A stretch of 64,000 nucleotides of DNA from Stomoxys calcitrans (GCF_963082655.1 NC_081554.1:95920245-95984244), one strand, 5' to 3'. Shown: positions 11,150 through 22,404, counted from the stretch's first letter. Numbers and translations: made by a program. The notes: a model not told the origin generated them from the letters alone.

Positions 11150-11487
11150 TGCCCGGCCATAGCAGAGTAAGGGGGAAACAGTCCTGAGGACTGCCGTCAA
11201 TAAACTTGGTTAACCCGAAGCCTTTCGAATCGACGCAGTCATTGTCATTGCCCGGATTTTGCTGCTAACAGACACCGGCACTCGGGTGAGGACACAATAC
11301 CAGACATAAACCAATTAAGGGGCGTGGTATGGAAAACCATTAGGGATTTTGTAAGTAGCACGGAATTCCTGACTTAAATTTTCTTTTTCGAGTTTACTTT
11401 TTAGTATTTAGAATGTCTTAGGTGTATGACCGTAGTGGAATGGGGCGGATGAATATCCGCATCCTCTTTTCAACCTAACCTAGTCAC
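11150..11487 (+). mobile_element. LOA-like LINE, 3' fragment
   Basis: Matches the 3' part of the copy at 18240-19587 (TAAACTTGGTTAACCCGAAG, then a GGGATTTTGTAAGTAGCAC block) with internal deletions. It ends in the family's 3' signature TTTCAACCTAACCTAG. It sits inside the right arm of the foldback element. Confidence 0.75.
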
Positions 11488-12105
11488 CCATCATATTTTC
11501 CTATTTGTACCTACATGCCAAACTTCAGACCTGTAGCTCCAATGTTGGTACCAACATCTTTAAATTTTAAAGACATCTTACATATTTTGTCTACTTGTGC
11601 CTACATGCCAATTTTAAGACCTCTAGCTCAATCTGTAAAGAAAGTACCAAATGGTACCAATTGCGGTACTTAACCATTACCAGTACTATTTTGCCATTGC
11701 TTTTTTTCATCCTCATAATTTTGTAGCAGAGGTCTTTGAAGACAAATTTCTAAATTCGTAAATTGTTTTTTTTTGTTACCTAAATATAAAATTTATCAAA
11801 AACTCTTCTGATCATCCAATTAAGTTTGCCATGGTGTACTTTAGTTTCAAAATTTAGAGCTCTTTCGGTACTATTTTGGAAGATTTTTTCACTAATCCAA
11901 TTTTTCAAGAGCTTTTTAATTTGAGCCCAAAATCATTCTCCTAGCATTTTCCGTTCACACTGCACAAACATGCACCCATAGTGAACGATTATCGCCAATT
12001 GCAATCTTATTCCGCGTCTACGACCTAAGACCAGCATTCGTGCAACATTTCATAATTCTAGCTTAAGCCTTGTAGGCTGGGCAGTGATTAGTCAGTCAGC
12101 AAATC

Positions 12106-12574
12106 ACACGTGGGTTTTTTATACAGAGTAGTAGAAGAGAATATTAAAATGAATGTGCATTGGATCATTGTGAGCTGAAACTGAGGCATGTTTACTGCCC
12201 TGTTTTAAGAAATGAAGGAGCAGTGAGTATCGCATATTTTGAGAAGTTGTGACTGATGGTGGATTAACTCCTAAGGTATATTTATATGCGATATGAGCGA
12301 TATGTGATTCCGCCACTGGGTATATGAGTAGTCGAGGGCCACTCTGAAAAATCGACTTCTTGTAAAAACTCAAGGCTATTTTCCTATCGGTTTATGCGGT
12401 TTATAGATTCCTGGGAGCAAATGGAACTTCCCTGGCATTAGCAAACCCAATAGCAAATTCAATTTCATTGGTGTAAAATGACCGAAACCTACCAAATATT
12501 CTACAAGCCAAAAATGCGATTTATGTTTTTATCACCACCACCTGGTTCGCCGTTTTGCCATTCCATAAGCAAAA
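12106..12574. other. Unassigned intron sequence
   Basis: No domain-bearing ORF, repeat match within the window or RNA feature was recognised here. Confidence 0.4.
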
Positions 12575-12796
12575 CATCAAATTATACGCTTTCAACTCTA
12601 CAAAGTATACATATTTATAGACGGTCTAGTCATGTCCGTCCGTCTAATGTTGAATTCACTCTACCGTTCTTCCGATAAAAAAAATCATCAAATTATACAT
12701 TTTCATCTCTACAAAGTATACATATTTATAGACGGTCTAGTCATGTCCGTCCGTCTGATGTTGAATTCACTCTACCGATCTTCCGATAAAAAAGTC
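12575..12796 (+). repeat. 111-bp tandem duplication
   Basis: Two head-to-tail units starting at 12575 and 12686 share AGTATACATATTTATAGACG and GTTGAATTCACTCTACCG with few differences. The block includes the TCATGTCCGTCCGTCT motif found near one end of the tandem-core repeat elements. Confidence 0.85.
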
Positions 12797-12847
12797 TAAA
12801 TTCATAAAAGTCGATTTCAATGAGCAACCGTGCCGAGTTAAGATCCA

Positions 12848-13890
12848 GTAAGGAAGGGCAAAAGTCGGGCGGTGCCGTCTGTATAATGCCCTACACCTAC
12901 CCTATAGGTACAATGTGGGAGCTATATCCAATTCTGAACCAATTTTGATGGACCTCGGCGAGCAAATATGTTCAAACTCTAATAACTTGGTTGACAAATG
13001 ACAACATTATTGCAAATTGCCCAAAATCTGGCGAACATATATATAGGAGCTTTGTCTAATTCTGAACCGCTTTCGAGCAAACTTCTCAGATTATGTGGTA
13101 GTCGTCGAGCAAGGCGTTGAACAAAGTTTTGGGAAGATTGGTTAATAAATGCGCTTGCAATGGTTCTAGGAGCGAAAATAGGGCGAGATATATATGAGAG
13201 CTATATCTAAATCTGAACGATTTCTTTGAAATTCACCAGTAATGTCGAGAAAAATCCTTCCTGCCAAATTTCAAGAGAATCGGTTAATAAATAACCATTT
13301 TATTGTATTATTTCTGCAAATCGGACGAACATATATATGGGAACTATAACCAAGTCTGGACCGATTTCAAGCAATCTTCTCAGATATTGTGGTAGTCGTC
13401 GAGAAAGGTGTTGTACAAAATTTTAGTAAGATTGGTAATGCGCTTGCAATGGCTCTAGGAGTGAAAATCGTCCTATATATATATATTATATACAAATTAC
13501 CTTTTTATTGCATTATTACTACAAATCGGACGAACATATATATATATATGGGAGCTATATCCAAATCTGGCTATATTGCATTATTACTACAAATCGGACG
13601 AACATATATATGGGTGCTATATCCAAATCTGGCCTGATTTTTTCCAATTTCAATAGGCTTTGTCATGCCTGTGCCAAATTTGAAGAGGATCGGATGAAAA
13701 TTGCGACCTGTAGTTTGTACACAAATGAACATGGACAGGCAGACGGACATAGCTAAATCAAATCAGAAAGTGATTCTGAGTCGATCGGTATACTTATCCA
13801 TGGGTCTATCTCTCTTCCTTTTGGGTGTTACAAACAAATGCACTAAGTTATAATACCCTGTACCATAGTAGTGGTGTAGGGTATAAAAAG
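12848..13890 (+). repeat. Tandem-core repeat element
   Basis: Begins near GTCGGGCGGTGCCGTC and ends with ATAATACCCTGTACCATAG followed by GGGTATAAAAAG, the usual pair of end motifs. The core repeats a unit with CGAACATATATATGGGAGCT and AGTCGTCGAG several times. Short ORFs in it are repeat-derived and not credible genes. Confidence 0.7.
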
Positions 13891-14460
13891 CCATCTCCTG
13901 ATTTAAGGGTGTGAGCCCATTTTCGCCGTTACCGTGAGTTGCATGGACCCCTCAAAATCCAAGTGTGAACTAAATCTGACCATATTTCTATGTAGTTGGC
14001 ATATAGGAAGAGAGATGTCTTCAAAATTTCGTAAAACTAATACCAGTAAGAATAAATATCAGAAATTACACCCTTTTTGCCTGATATTTAAATCAGTGAG
14101 ACCCCATGAAGCAGTATTTGGCCCCAAAAAATCCATAGTTTTATTCAGCACACTTAACGGATACACAAAAACGACAAGAGTTTGAGTTATCCCCTGCTAT
14201 TGCTTCAGTTATTAACTTGCTGTTTTTATGTTAGAAAAATCTAACAAAAATTCAGGCCGACCTACCAACCTACTAAGAGAATGAAAACCCACCAGTTTTG
14301 GTAGGAACCTACCAAAAGCAGCAACACTGCTCATGACAGGCTCTGAAGAAAATAACTTGACAAAATCAAACTCATTCACAAGTTGAGAAATCCACTCGAA
14401 ATCGCCATCGACGAGACTCAAATTCAGCTTGCGAGTAGATGAACCAACACACACATTCAC
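13891..14460. other. Unassigned intron sequence
   Basis: An 82-codon minus-strand ORF (14460-14212) and an 83-codon plus-strand ORF show no recognisable motif. No repeat match in the window was noticed. Treated as non-coding intron. Confidence 0.4.
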
Positions 14461-14790
14461 TACTACACATCCGTCCGAGATCGGTTCATTTAGCAGCTAT
14501 ATGAAAACATTAACCGATATGGGCCATTTACAATCCCAACTGACCTATTTTAACTTGACGTATTTTTGCAAAATTTCAAACGCCTAGCTTTACTCCTTCA
14601 ACAGTTTGCGTGCTTTCGACAGACAGACGGGCGGACATGGCTAAAGCGACTCAGAATGTCAAGGCGATCAAGAATATATATATATATTTTGTTGGGACTC
14701 AGATCATTATTTCGATGTGTTGCAAACGAAATGATGAAATTAGTATACCATCATCCTATGGTGGAGGGCATAAAAATAACAAAAAAAAAT
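14461..14790 (+). repeat. Tandem-core repeat element, 3' fragment
   Basis: Carries AGCAGCTATATGAAAACAT, the GACAGACGGGCGGACATGGC block and the ATGGTGGAGGGCATAAAAAT end motif. Truncated at the left. Confidence 0.65.
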
Positions 14791-14807
14791 GTCCATAACA
14801 AGTAAAA

Positions 14808-15186
14808 AAAGTTCGGTCGGGCCGAATCTTGGGACCCATCACAATGGATTCTGTTAAAAATTCTACAAAATCAGGGTGGAATAACAAACCGGTGTAGACA
14901 ATACTTGCACGATTGTGAAAAGTCGCAACGAAACACTACATGCCAAATTTCAGCCAAATCGGACAAGAAATGCGGCTTCCAGGGGCTCATAAGTTGGTTT
15001 ATATGGTAACTTATATAAATCTGAACCGATATGGCCCATTTGCAATCCTCAGCGAACTATACCAATAAGAAATATCTGTGCAAAATTTCAAGAGGATGGC
15101 TTTATTCATTCGAACGCTATCGTAATTTCGACAGACGGACGGACACGCCTAGATCGATTCGGAATGCCAAGACGATCAAGTATATA
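14808..15186 (+). repeat. Tandem-core repeat element, left part of a split copy
   Basis: Starts with the hairpin-forming GTTCGGTCGGGCCGAATCTT end. It contains ATAAATCTGAACCGATATGG and GACAGACGGACGGACACGCC, and breaks off at GATCAAGTATA. Its missing end resumes at 20111 (ACTCTATGGAGTCGCAGATC) after a 4.9-kb insertion. Confidence 0.75.
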
Positions 15187-15799
15187 CAGTACCGGCCAAA
15201 ACCTAAGCATCCCCTCAGCACATTTTTTTTTCCAGAAAACAAAGTTATAAATTATTTTTTTTTAATTTTTACTTATCTATTATATTTATTGTTGAAAAAC
15301 ACAAATTTTTGGATTTTGGAATTTAATTAAGGAAATTCAAAAACCATTTTAAGTCGAAAACAAGGGGACAAAACTAAAGCACCCCCAATTTCAGGTAAAA
15401 TGAATATCTCGTTGCGCATCCTTTATTCTGGATCACATCCCCCAGGAATGAAAGATATACATTTATTAATTACGTCAGAAGATTTTTCTTTCCAGGCTGT
15501 TTTTCCGCCATCAATTAAATCTTCTTTGGTTTTGCCATTTTCTCGTTTGATTTTCCCATTATTCAACGGTTCCAATAGGATTAAAGTCCAGTGATTGTAT
15601 TACATTATTAGTTTTTTCCGTGAGCCAGAATTTCAGGGTCTTAGGGCGCCGAGGGCCCTTCAAATTAACTCCTACAAAATTTCTTCGGGCTTCGAAAAGC
15701 GCATTTGTTGTCCGGTTTACAAATTTGATATCTTGTTTGAAAGTCCTACAAAAGAATGCCCCCATGTATGGGATATCTCGTGTAGTGTGCAAAATGCAG

Positions 15800-17140
15800 A
15801 CTTTCTATTTTTTTGTTTTACCCAAATTTAGTTCAAATTTTAAAAATAAAAATTGGAAGGTGGGGTGGAATGGGGTGGAATGGGTGGGAAAAACATCAGC
15901 CGGAAGTCGATTCCACATCCGAACGGTTCGGGCGAAATAAGAATTCTCTCTATAATGCATTGTGCGGTCCGCTGGCCAATCAATTACAAACGGGTGTGAG
16001 TTCCTGGAATGTCTAGTATCCCTAACATACATCCTTACATCAGGAATAAGAAGACTAATATCAGACGAACACACACCAAGAAAGTACCGATAGAACAGCG
16101 CCAAACAACCAACATTGCGATGAAGCGATGAAGGGAGGCAATAGAGTTGGATATCCCACTGTCCCCAATCAACGCCATCGCCCTCCTCTATGCACGGTCC
16201 AGTAGCTCCAGGGATGATTTTGAAGCTGCAGCCCATGTGAGTTGTACTCCATTTTTGGCCTTATGAAAGTGGTGTAGATGTTAGGAAGATCAGACGGAGT
16301 GAAGTAATTCTTACACCGTTTAAAGAAGCCTAAACACTTGAATGCTTCTTTCGACACTTCAAATACACGTTTAACCCAACGAACATCACTTTGTATTTTC
16401 ATGCCCAGAACATCAAGAGCTTCTGATTGCTCAACATCTACACCGTTGATAGACAAAGATGATCGTAATGGGTCAGCAAATCGTTTGTGTGACAACAAGC
16501 AGCACTGAGTCTTCCGTGCATTAAAATCTACTCGATTCATTCGACCGCCATTCAGAAATGGCCAGCAAATGCCGGCAGGGTGTATCGTCCATAACCCGCC
16601 TCTCGTCCTCAATCTCTCGAAGACTCGGCCTATGGTCGAATGAGTACGAATGACAGAGATTACTGTCATCCGCAAATGAGTAGATCAGATTCGATGTCTG
16701 ACCCAACAGATCGTTGATGAAAATTAGAAAAAGAGAAGGTGAAAGAGCAGAGCCCTGGGGTACATCTGCGGTCAATTTGTGCCCATTGGATGAGAACCCA
16801 TCTATAACGGCTCGAATAGTGCGATCTCTGAGAAAGCTCGAAATAAATCGAACGAAGCCATTAGCGACACCAAATGCGACAAGCTTTGAGAGTAGTGCAC
16901 CGTGCCAGACCCTATCAAATGCCTTGGGGATATCCAGAGACACAACCTTTCTCTCACCAAACTGGTGGATTGAGTGACTCCAACGTTCCGACAGAAGTGC
17001 CATGAGGCCGCCCGTAGAGCGATTTCTACGGAACCCATACTGTTGGTCGCTAAGAAGGCTATTAGACTCTAAATTCCTCACAAGATGGTGATTAACCATG
17101 CTCTCCATGACCTTGGAGAGAGCACATCTTGGCAGTATGT
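15800..17140 (-). mobile_element. LINE C: 5'-truncated jockey/CR1-like LINE reverse transcriptase
   Basis: Minus-strand RT and C-terminal region in several frames. Blocks in order: QQYGFRRNRST, VVSLDIPKAFDRVWH, ADVPQGSALSPSLFLIFIND, the catalytic FADD near 16680, then NARKTQCCLLSHKR and a C-terminal SYFARTVRMWNRLPADVFP motif followed by a stop. The 5' part (endonuclease) is missing and there are several frameshifts. No RNase H is seen. The clade call (jockey superfamily/CR1 side) rests on these motifs only. Confidence 0.75.
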
Positions 17141-17525
17141 ACCGGACGACCAGAAGATTTTTTCGATATTCGCACATATTGGTACTAAAACGCACAACGT
17201 GGTACTTTATTCACAGATTGAACTACATCTGTGAAATTAGGGATCCAGGTACATCATGCCAGTTTATAACGGTTGACTAGAAGATTGTTATGAAATTTGT
17301 ACATTTAGGTACAAAAACGTACAAAATGGTACTTTATTTACGGATTAAGCTAAAGATCTCTAAATTGCGATACAGTTTCACCTTGACAGTAATTATCGGC
17401 CGACTAGTTTTTTTTTTAATTCGCACATTTAGCCATTAAAACTTTCAAAATGTTCTCTCTTTACGGATAAGGCTAAAGCTTTTAAGGCTTTGCGATACAG
17501 TTACACCTTGATATGGGGTGTACCA
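17141..17525 (+). repeat. Foldback-arm repeat fragment
   Basis: Repeats GTACAAAAACGTACAAAATG and TTACGGATTAAGCTAAAG units like those in the arms of the foldback element at 9-11 kb. No coding capacity. Confidence 0.6.
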
Positions 17526-18239
17526 TCGGGGGCAGCGAAGCGACCGGGCATGTGGTAGTATATTCATAATTAAGAGAATTTAAATTGACTTAGCAATTTT
17601 TCCATATATTTTAAATTAAAAAAAAAATCTTTTTATTTCTAAACAAAAAACTCATTTTCTAAATATTTTATGACCATTTAGCGAAAAAGCTAGATTTAAT
17701 GATTTTGGCATAAAATATTGTAGAACCTACTGTCAAAAGAAGTAGGATTATTGTCAGATATTAAATTTTATAGAAACCATCAAATGCAGCAAGACATTAA
17801 AGGGGGTACCAGAAATCTCACTCCTAAGAATTTTGATTTTTGGGATATAAAAATTGCCGATTTTTGACAAGCCAATTTTCCCCCAAAACATGACGGGAAA
17901 AGCTGTTGTGCTGGTTTCAGTTGTCTGCTTTACGCTAATCCACATTTTATTACGTTAACCCTTTCCTAACTTGAGCTAGAATATTTCGTTTTCGTCGTTA
18001 ATGGGAACCACGTAGCAAGAACCGTTGACATTGTTTAGCGTTCAAAGCCATTAATACAACTTCCAAAAGATATTTGCACTGTGTTGGAAACCAGTGTAAA
18101 ATGACTGACTTTATGACCAAATGTCACCGCCGATGTGTCTGTTCCTGCAACCAATAGCTAACACAAGTTTCCAAAAAAAATTGTAGTATCTTTACCAATT
18201 TCGCAGTAACAAGAATTTTGGCAACTTTCTATTTTGAAA
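17526..18239. other. Unassigned sequence inside the nested block
   Basis: No ORF with recognisable motifs and no repeat match in the window. It could be older intron or unlisted transposon sequence. Confidence 0.35.
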
Positions 18240-19587
18240 AAATGTGGGGTGAAGAAGGCTCACAGATGTTGGGCACTATGTAGACGGGCCGTAGGCTCGG
18301 CACAACAGGAGCGTGATTAGACCAATACTTACTTACGCCTCAGTAGTTTGGTGGACTGCTATGGAGAAAAAGTGCAACATAAGGACCATACAACAGGTTC
18401 AGAGAACATGTTTTCTTGGCACGGACCACGCCCACTAGGGCACTGGAGACTATTATAGATATCCGACCCATTGACATACAGATTAAGTGTGAGGCAGCCA
18501 CTACGGCTATGAGACTTAAGGCGATGGGAGAATGGATTGAGGATGGGAGCAGCTCATACCAACCCCGTATAATCGAGGCGACGATAGGAAACTTGGAAGG
18601 AAGGGGAGAGGTTTCCGATCGGATACCTGAGATGAACCTTGAAGTCGAGTGCGACGCGCTGCTGCCACAGTCTTGGATTGACGGAACCCTAGTATTGCCA
18701 TCTGGAAGATACATCTGTTTTAGACTGCCTGACCACAATACGGTCCTGCATGCGGAGATCGGGGCGATCACGAAATACGTGTGGTGGTGTGGTACTAACG
18801 CGAGGACGTTGAGTGTGAACATCTTTACCGACAGTAAAATTGGCATAAGGCCAATAACAACCAGGACGGCAGGTTACGAACAGTCTTGCAGTGTAAGAAG
18901 TAGATTAACGCCTTCTCTGAGGATGGCAAAATCCGCATCGTTTGGGTGCTGGGCCATAACGGAGTAAGGGGAAATGAAAGGACAGACGATTTGGCGGTGA
19001 AGGCCAGAGGACAGCCGTCAATAAACTTGGTTAACCCGAAGCCTTTCGGGTCGACGCAGTCCGAGTTAAGGGAGTGCCGACGAATGCGCATGCAACATTG
19101 CGGTACAGCGAAACGGTCGGTAGGACAGCGAAAATTCTATGGGGGGATCCAGATTGGGAGAAGACGAGGCGATTACTGAAAGGAAGCAAGAAGGAGGTCA
19201 GTATAGCTATTGGAATCATAACGGGACACATAGGACTACGAGCTCACTCAGGTAAAATCGGTGCGGCAAGTGATAGCATGTGTAGGGCATGCGGGGAAGA
19301 TGATGAGACGTTGGAGCATTTCCTTTGTCATTGCCCGGCTTTCGCGTCCAACAGATTCCGGTACTTAGGTGGAGACACAATATCAGACATGAACCAACTT
19401 AGGGGAGTGGCATTGAAAATAATTAAGGATTTTGTAAATAGCACGGCATTCCTAACTTAAAATTTTCTTTTCAGATGTTACTTTTTAGTTTTTAGAGCGC
19501 AACAACAAGCCGATTACTGGCTTAGGTTGTTGTTGTTGTAGCAGTGGGTTGCACTCTCTTTTCAAACTAACCTAAACTAACCTAGCT
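18240..19587 (+). mobile_element. LOA-like LINE, 3' part with RNase H remnant
   Basis: Reads in several frames as the RT C-terminus (a RPILTYGSVVWWTAME-like block), then an RNase H remnant (HAEIGAI, FTDSKIG, LGHNGVRGNERTD) and the C-terminal zinc-knuckle block MCRACGEDDETLEHFLCHCP. The 3' noncoding end terminates in CTAACCTAAACTAACCTAG. Order and motifs fit RNase H-bearing LINEs of the I/LOA group. The 5' half is missing and it is frameshifted. A ~20-bp TTGTTGTTGTTGTAGCAG stretch at ~19526 may be a relic of a short family A derivative. Confidence 0.8.
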
Positions 19588-20110
19588 CCAATTTTCAACC
19601 GATCTGCAAAAAATTTGGCACAGATTGCTTTGCTACTGATCTTACCACAAATGCGCTTTTCGCAGCCCGAACAAATTTTGTAGGAGTCAATTTAAAGGCC
19701 CTTGGGCATCTTGAAATGTTGGTGGACGAAGTAATAATGTAATGCAATGGCCACCTCTATTACCGGACTTTAACCCTATTGGAACCGTTAGAAGGACAGT
19801 GGGAAAAACCAAACGATAAAATAGCAAAACCAAAGAAGATTTATTTGATGCCGGAAAAATAGCCTAGAAAGGAATAATAATTTAATATATTTCATTCCTA
19901 AAGGATGTACATTTGTCATCCAGAATGAATATTCATTTCATTTGCTTTAGTTTTGTCCGCTTATATTTTCGACTTAAAAGGTTTTTTGAATTTTATTTTT
20001 TTTTTTTTATAAAATTCTAAGTTCCTTAAGTTGGTATTTTTCAATAATAAAACAAAAATATAAAAAAATGTTGGTAGCTTTGGTTTGTTAAAAAAATCAT
20101 TTTTACTGTA

Positions 20111-20207
20111 TACACTCTATGGAGTCGCAGATCAATATTTCGAGGTGTTTCAAATAGAATGACTAGATTAGTGTACCCCCATCCTATGGTGGTGGATACA
20201 AAAATTT
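20111..20207 (+). repeat. Tandem-core repeat element, right part of the split copy
   Basis: Continues the copy broken at 15186: ACTCTATGGAGTCGCAGATC, AATATTTCGAGG, and the end motif CCATCCTATGGTGGTGGATA. Confidence 0.75.
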
Positions 20208-20791
20208 AGATGTAATTTAACACTTATCGCAAATCTAGATTTGGGAAAACTCGTGCTTTGCAAAGAGGTTTGCCATACATTTTCAGTCTGAGGCATTCGA
20301 CTTATTTGAGGAGATTTGGAGCAAATCTTCTTCGAAAGTGGTATTGTAATACGAAAAATCAAAATGCAACACTGGGATTGCAGTGACTACCGGTTATAAT
20401 CGGTTTTTCAAGACAAGACTTTTTCCAAACATTTAACATTTTCTAATTGAAATTTAATGTAATATTGCGAGTAACAAAAACATAGACATGGTCAGATTCC
20501 ATTGTGTCTGCCATCAGATATATTTGATCAAATTATATCTAAATAGATACAATTTGATCTCCAATATCAACTTTTTTACTAGACATAATGGGTTTCAATA
20601 ATCAAACCGCTTGCCACCATAAAAATGCTGTAATAAACATGGCTGCTCTCAATTTTTATTTCGAAAATTCCAACGCCAAATCACTTCAAACGTAGTGTAA
20701 ACGGGTTTAAGAGATTTGCCCAAATCATGTGGATTTTAGTGTTAACGTGGTTTTAAATACGCATATCAACTTATTTAAAATGTATACTTAC
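20208..20791. other. Unassigned intron sequence beside exon 2
   Basis: AT-rich intron just downstream (in gene order) of exon 2 of the BTB-BACK gene. No features recognised. Confidence 0.45.
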
Positions 20792-21245
20792 TGAATGCAC
20801 GCATTTCTCTAAAGCTCTTTCCTTCATTCTCGAAGTAAACTGAAACATGAATATAACATCCTCTACGGACATTGTTGGCAATTGTGCTTCCAAATAATCA
20901 ATGCAACATGCTGTTATGGCAGTGGCCAAGTATTTGTGGCTCAACATGTAGATTTCCACAACATCCTCCACCAATAATGTTCGAAAAATAGTATCGTCGT
21001 TATGGTAAATCATGTAACAAAAATTTTTAAAATGTCGTGGTTCGACATCGTGTATGCGAATTTCTGCATCCTTTGCAGATTCTTTAAAGTTACCATTAAA
21101 CATTTCTTCAAACACAGGGGAGACTAGGACAAAAAACACCTTATGGCCATATATGGTTTCAGCAGTTTCATTATCCGGACCCACGACGAATTTACAATCG
21201 GACATTAAACCGGAAGTAAATAATTTTTGCATTGCGTCAGAACGT
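20792..21245 (-). CDS. BTB-BACK domain protein, exon 2 (BTB domain)
   Basis: The minus-strand exon starts after TTCTGTTTTTCAG and ends at a strong GTAAGT donor. Its first base completes the AG left by exon 1 (AG+A, Arg), and it ends in phase 0, agreeing with exon 3. It encodes a BTB/POZ fold at about residues 64-170: LFTSGLMSDCKFVVG, then YGHKVFFVLVSPVFEEMFNGNF with the conserved His-Lys and Phe-x-x-Met-Phe, then ...YMIYHNDDTIF. After this come YMLSHKYLATAITACCIDYL and the start of BACK. The pattern is closest to BTBD2/3/6-like adaptors. A Helitron lies 39 bases upstream of the acceptor. Confidence 0.9.
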
Positions 21246-22328
21246 CTGAAAAACAGAATGAAATGGAATAAGAACAAATAAATATCCTATATATAAAAAT
21301 CGATTTGTGTTTGTTTGTATGTTTTTGTGTTCCTTATAGACTCAGAAACGGCTGAACCGATTTTCTTCAAATGTTCACAGATGGTGCATAATTACCCCGT
21401 GGTGAAAATAGGGTACTACATTTTGTGATATTTGAAGGGGGCGGACCCTCCCCCTTACCCTAATTTTCAGAAACGCCAAATCTCAGAGATGGGTGGTGCG
21501 ATTTAAGCGAAATTTTGTGTGCTCTCATATAGTACCCTAAAAATCCAAATTTCGGATGGGGTACCTAAGGGGGCTGCCCCATCCTAAAACCCACCAAACA
21601 TATGTTTAGACCAATCACGCCAATATGGGACTCAAATGAAAGGTGTTTAGGATAAGAAAACGTATCTGATATCCAATTGTCGGACCAAGTGTTAGGGGGA
21701 CCACCCCAAGCCCCAAAACACCCCTAAATCGGACATATTTGCCGACCATGGTAATATGGGACTCAAATGAAAGGTATTTGCGAGTAGAATACGAATCTGA
21801 TATCCGAATAGGAAACCACGTTTCTGGGGGTCCACCCCTTTCCCAAAACACCCCCCAAACAGGACTTATTTACTGACCATGGGAATATGGGGCTTAAATA
21901 AAAGGTATTTGAACGTAGCATACGAATCTGATATCCAAATATGGGACTAAGTGTTTGGGGGCCGCCTCTCACCAAAAGGGACATATCCTCCAAAGGGGAC
22001 ATATTTACGACCATAGCAATATGGGGCTGAAATGAAAGGTCTTTGGGAGTAAAGCACGAGTTTGATATCAATATTCGGGAAAAGTATCTATGGGGCCACC
22101 CCACACTTACAAAACCACCCAAATAGGAAGTATTTGCTTACTATTGCAATATGATGCTCAAATAAGAGGGTTTTTAAGTGGAACACGAATCCGATATATA
22201 TTTTCAAGGCCAACTCACTGAGTGGCCTCCCATTCCCCAAAACACCCCCCAAGCCGGTCATGTGGAAATATGGCGCTCAAATTAAAAGTATTTGGGAGTA
22301 GACCACGTATCTGATATCAACATTAGGG

Positions 22329-22336
22329 ACCAACTG
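22329..22336 (+). repeat. Target site duplication, left copy
   Basis: ACCAACTG directly before the family A LINE. The same 8 bases follow its tail at 25918-25925. Joining the flanks gives a continuous Helitron repeat unit. Confidence 0.85.
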
Positions 22337-22337
22337 C

Positions 22338-22404
22338 CAATCCCATGGCAGCCGGTTGTACGTACCGGATTGACCCGATGGAATTTTCATCGGCAAGGGC
22401 TGCC
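22338..22404 (+). ncRNA. Predicted HDV-like self-cleaving ribozyme at the LINE 5' end
   Basis: Helices follow the HDV order. P1 is CAATCC (22338-22343) with GGATTG (22367-22372). P2 is GGCAGCC (22347-22353) with GGCTGCC (22398-22404). P3 is GGT/ACC (22354-22356, 22364-22366) with a 7-nt loop. P4 is CCGATG (22375-22380) with CATCGG (22388-22393). The J4/2 stretch is CAAG, whose C at 22394 would be the catalytic cytosine. It starts exactly at the element boundary, as HDV-like ribozymes of R2, L1Tc and RTE elements do. Other copies keep the P3 and P4 stems with changed loops. Weak points: P1 starts with C rather than G, P1 is 6 bp, and P1.1 is uncertain. Confidence 0.6.

Larger units (their letters stand above)
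6985..12105. mobile_element. Foldback-type element with long inverted arms, interrupted by three insertions
   Basis: The left end (GACTGACTGAT...CCAGCCC near 6991) and right end (CCAGCC/GGCTGGGC...AGTCAGTC near 12101) are inverted copies. Both arms continue inward with ~165-bp tandem units, carrying GGTACCATTTGG and AGATGGAGCTACAGGTCTG on the left and the reverse complement near 11490-11660. Orientation of the units flips near 10.5 kb. A Tc1 element (7633-9272), a mariner derivative (9729-10335) and a LOA fragment (11150-11487) interrupt it. Without these it would be about 2.5 kb. No coding capacity of its own. Confidence 0.65.
15187..20108. mobile_element. Palindromic Tc1-family derivative holding three nested elements
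   Basis: TA flanks both sides, and the outer ends CAGTACCGGCCAAAACC and (inverted) CAGTAAAAATG...ACCAAAG are related. Bases ~15190-15795 and ~19600-20108 are inverted copies of the same transposase 3' region. Each includes DFNPI(E/G), a remnant of the Tc1 catalytic Glu motif, and a block with CTCCTACAAAATTT. Between the arms lie LINE C (minus), a foldback-repeat fragment and a LOA copy. The inserts separate the arms by almost 4 kb. Confidence 0.65.

Noticed and set aside
11470..11487. AACCTAACCTAG-type sequence resembling insect (TTAGG)n telomere repeats
   Set aside because: It is the constant 3' end of the LOA-like family (also at 19570, 52400 and 61010) and only two or three units long; Diptera lack TTAGG telomeres.
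13389..13756. Overlapping ORFs in the 13-kb repeat
   Set aside because: Produced by the tandem-core repeat (ATATATATGGGAGCTATATC units); the peptides are repeats of YIYMGAISKS type.
12848..13890. Evenly repeated blocks as a CRISPR-like array
   Set aside because: Units vary in length and sequence, spacers are not unique, and the context is eukaryotic; these are internal repeats of a transposable element.
14212..14460. 82-codon minus-strand ORF as a possible small gene
   Set aside because: No recognisable motif, no splice context, and it lies in intron sequence of another gene.
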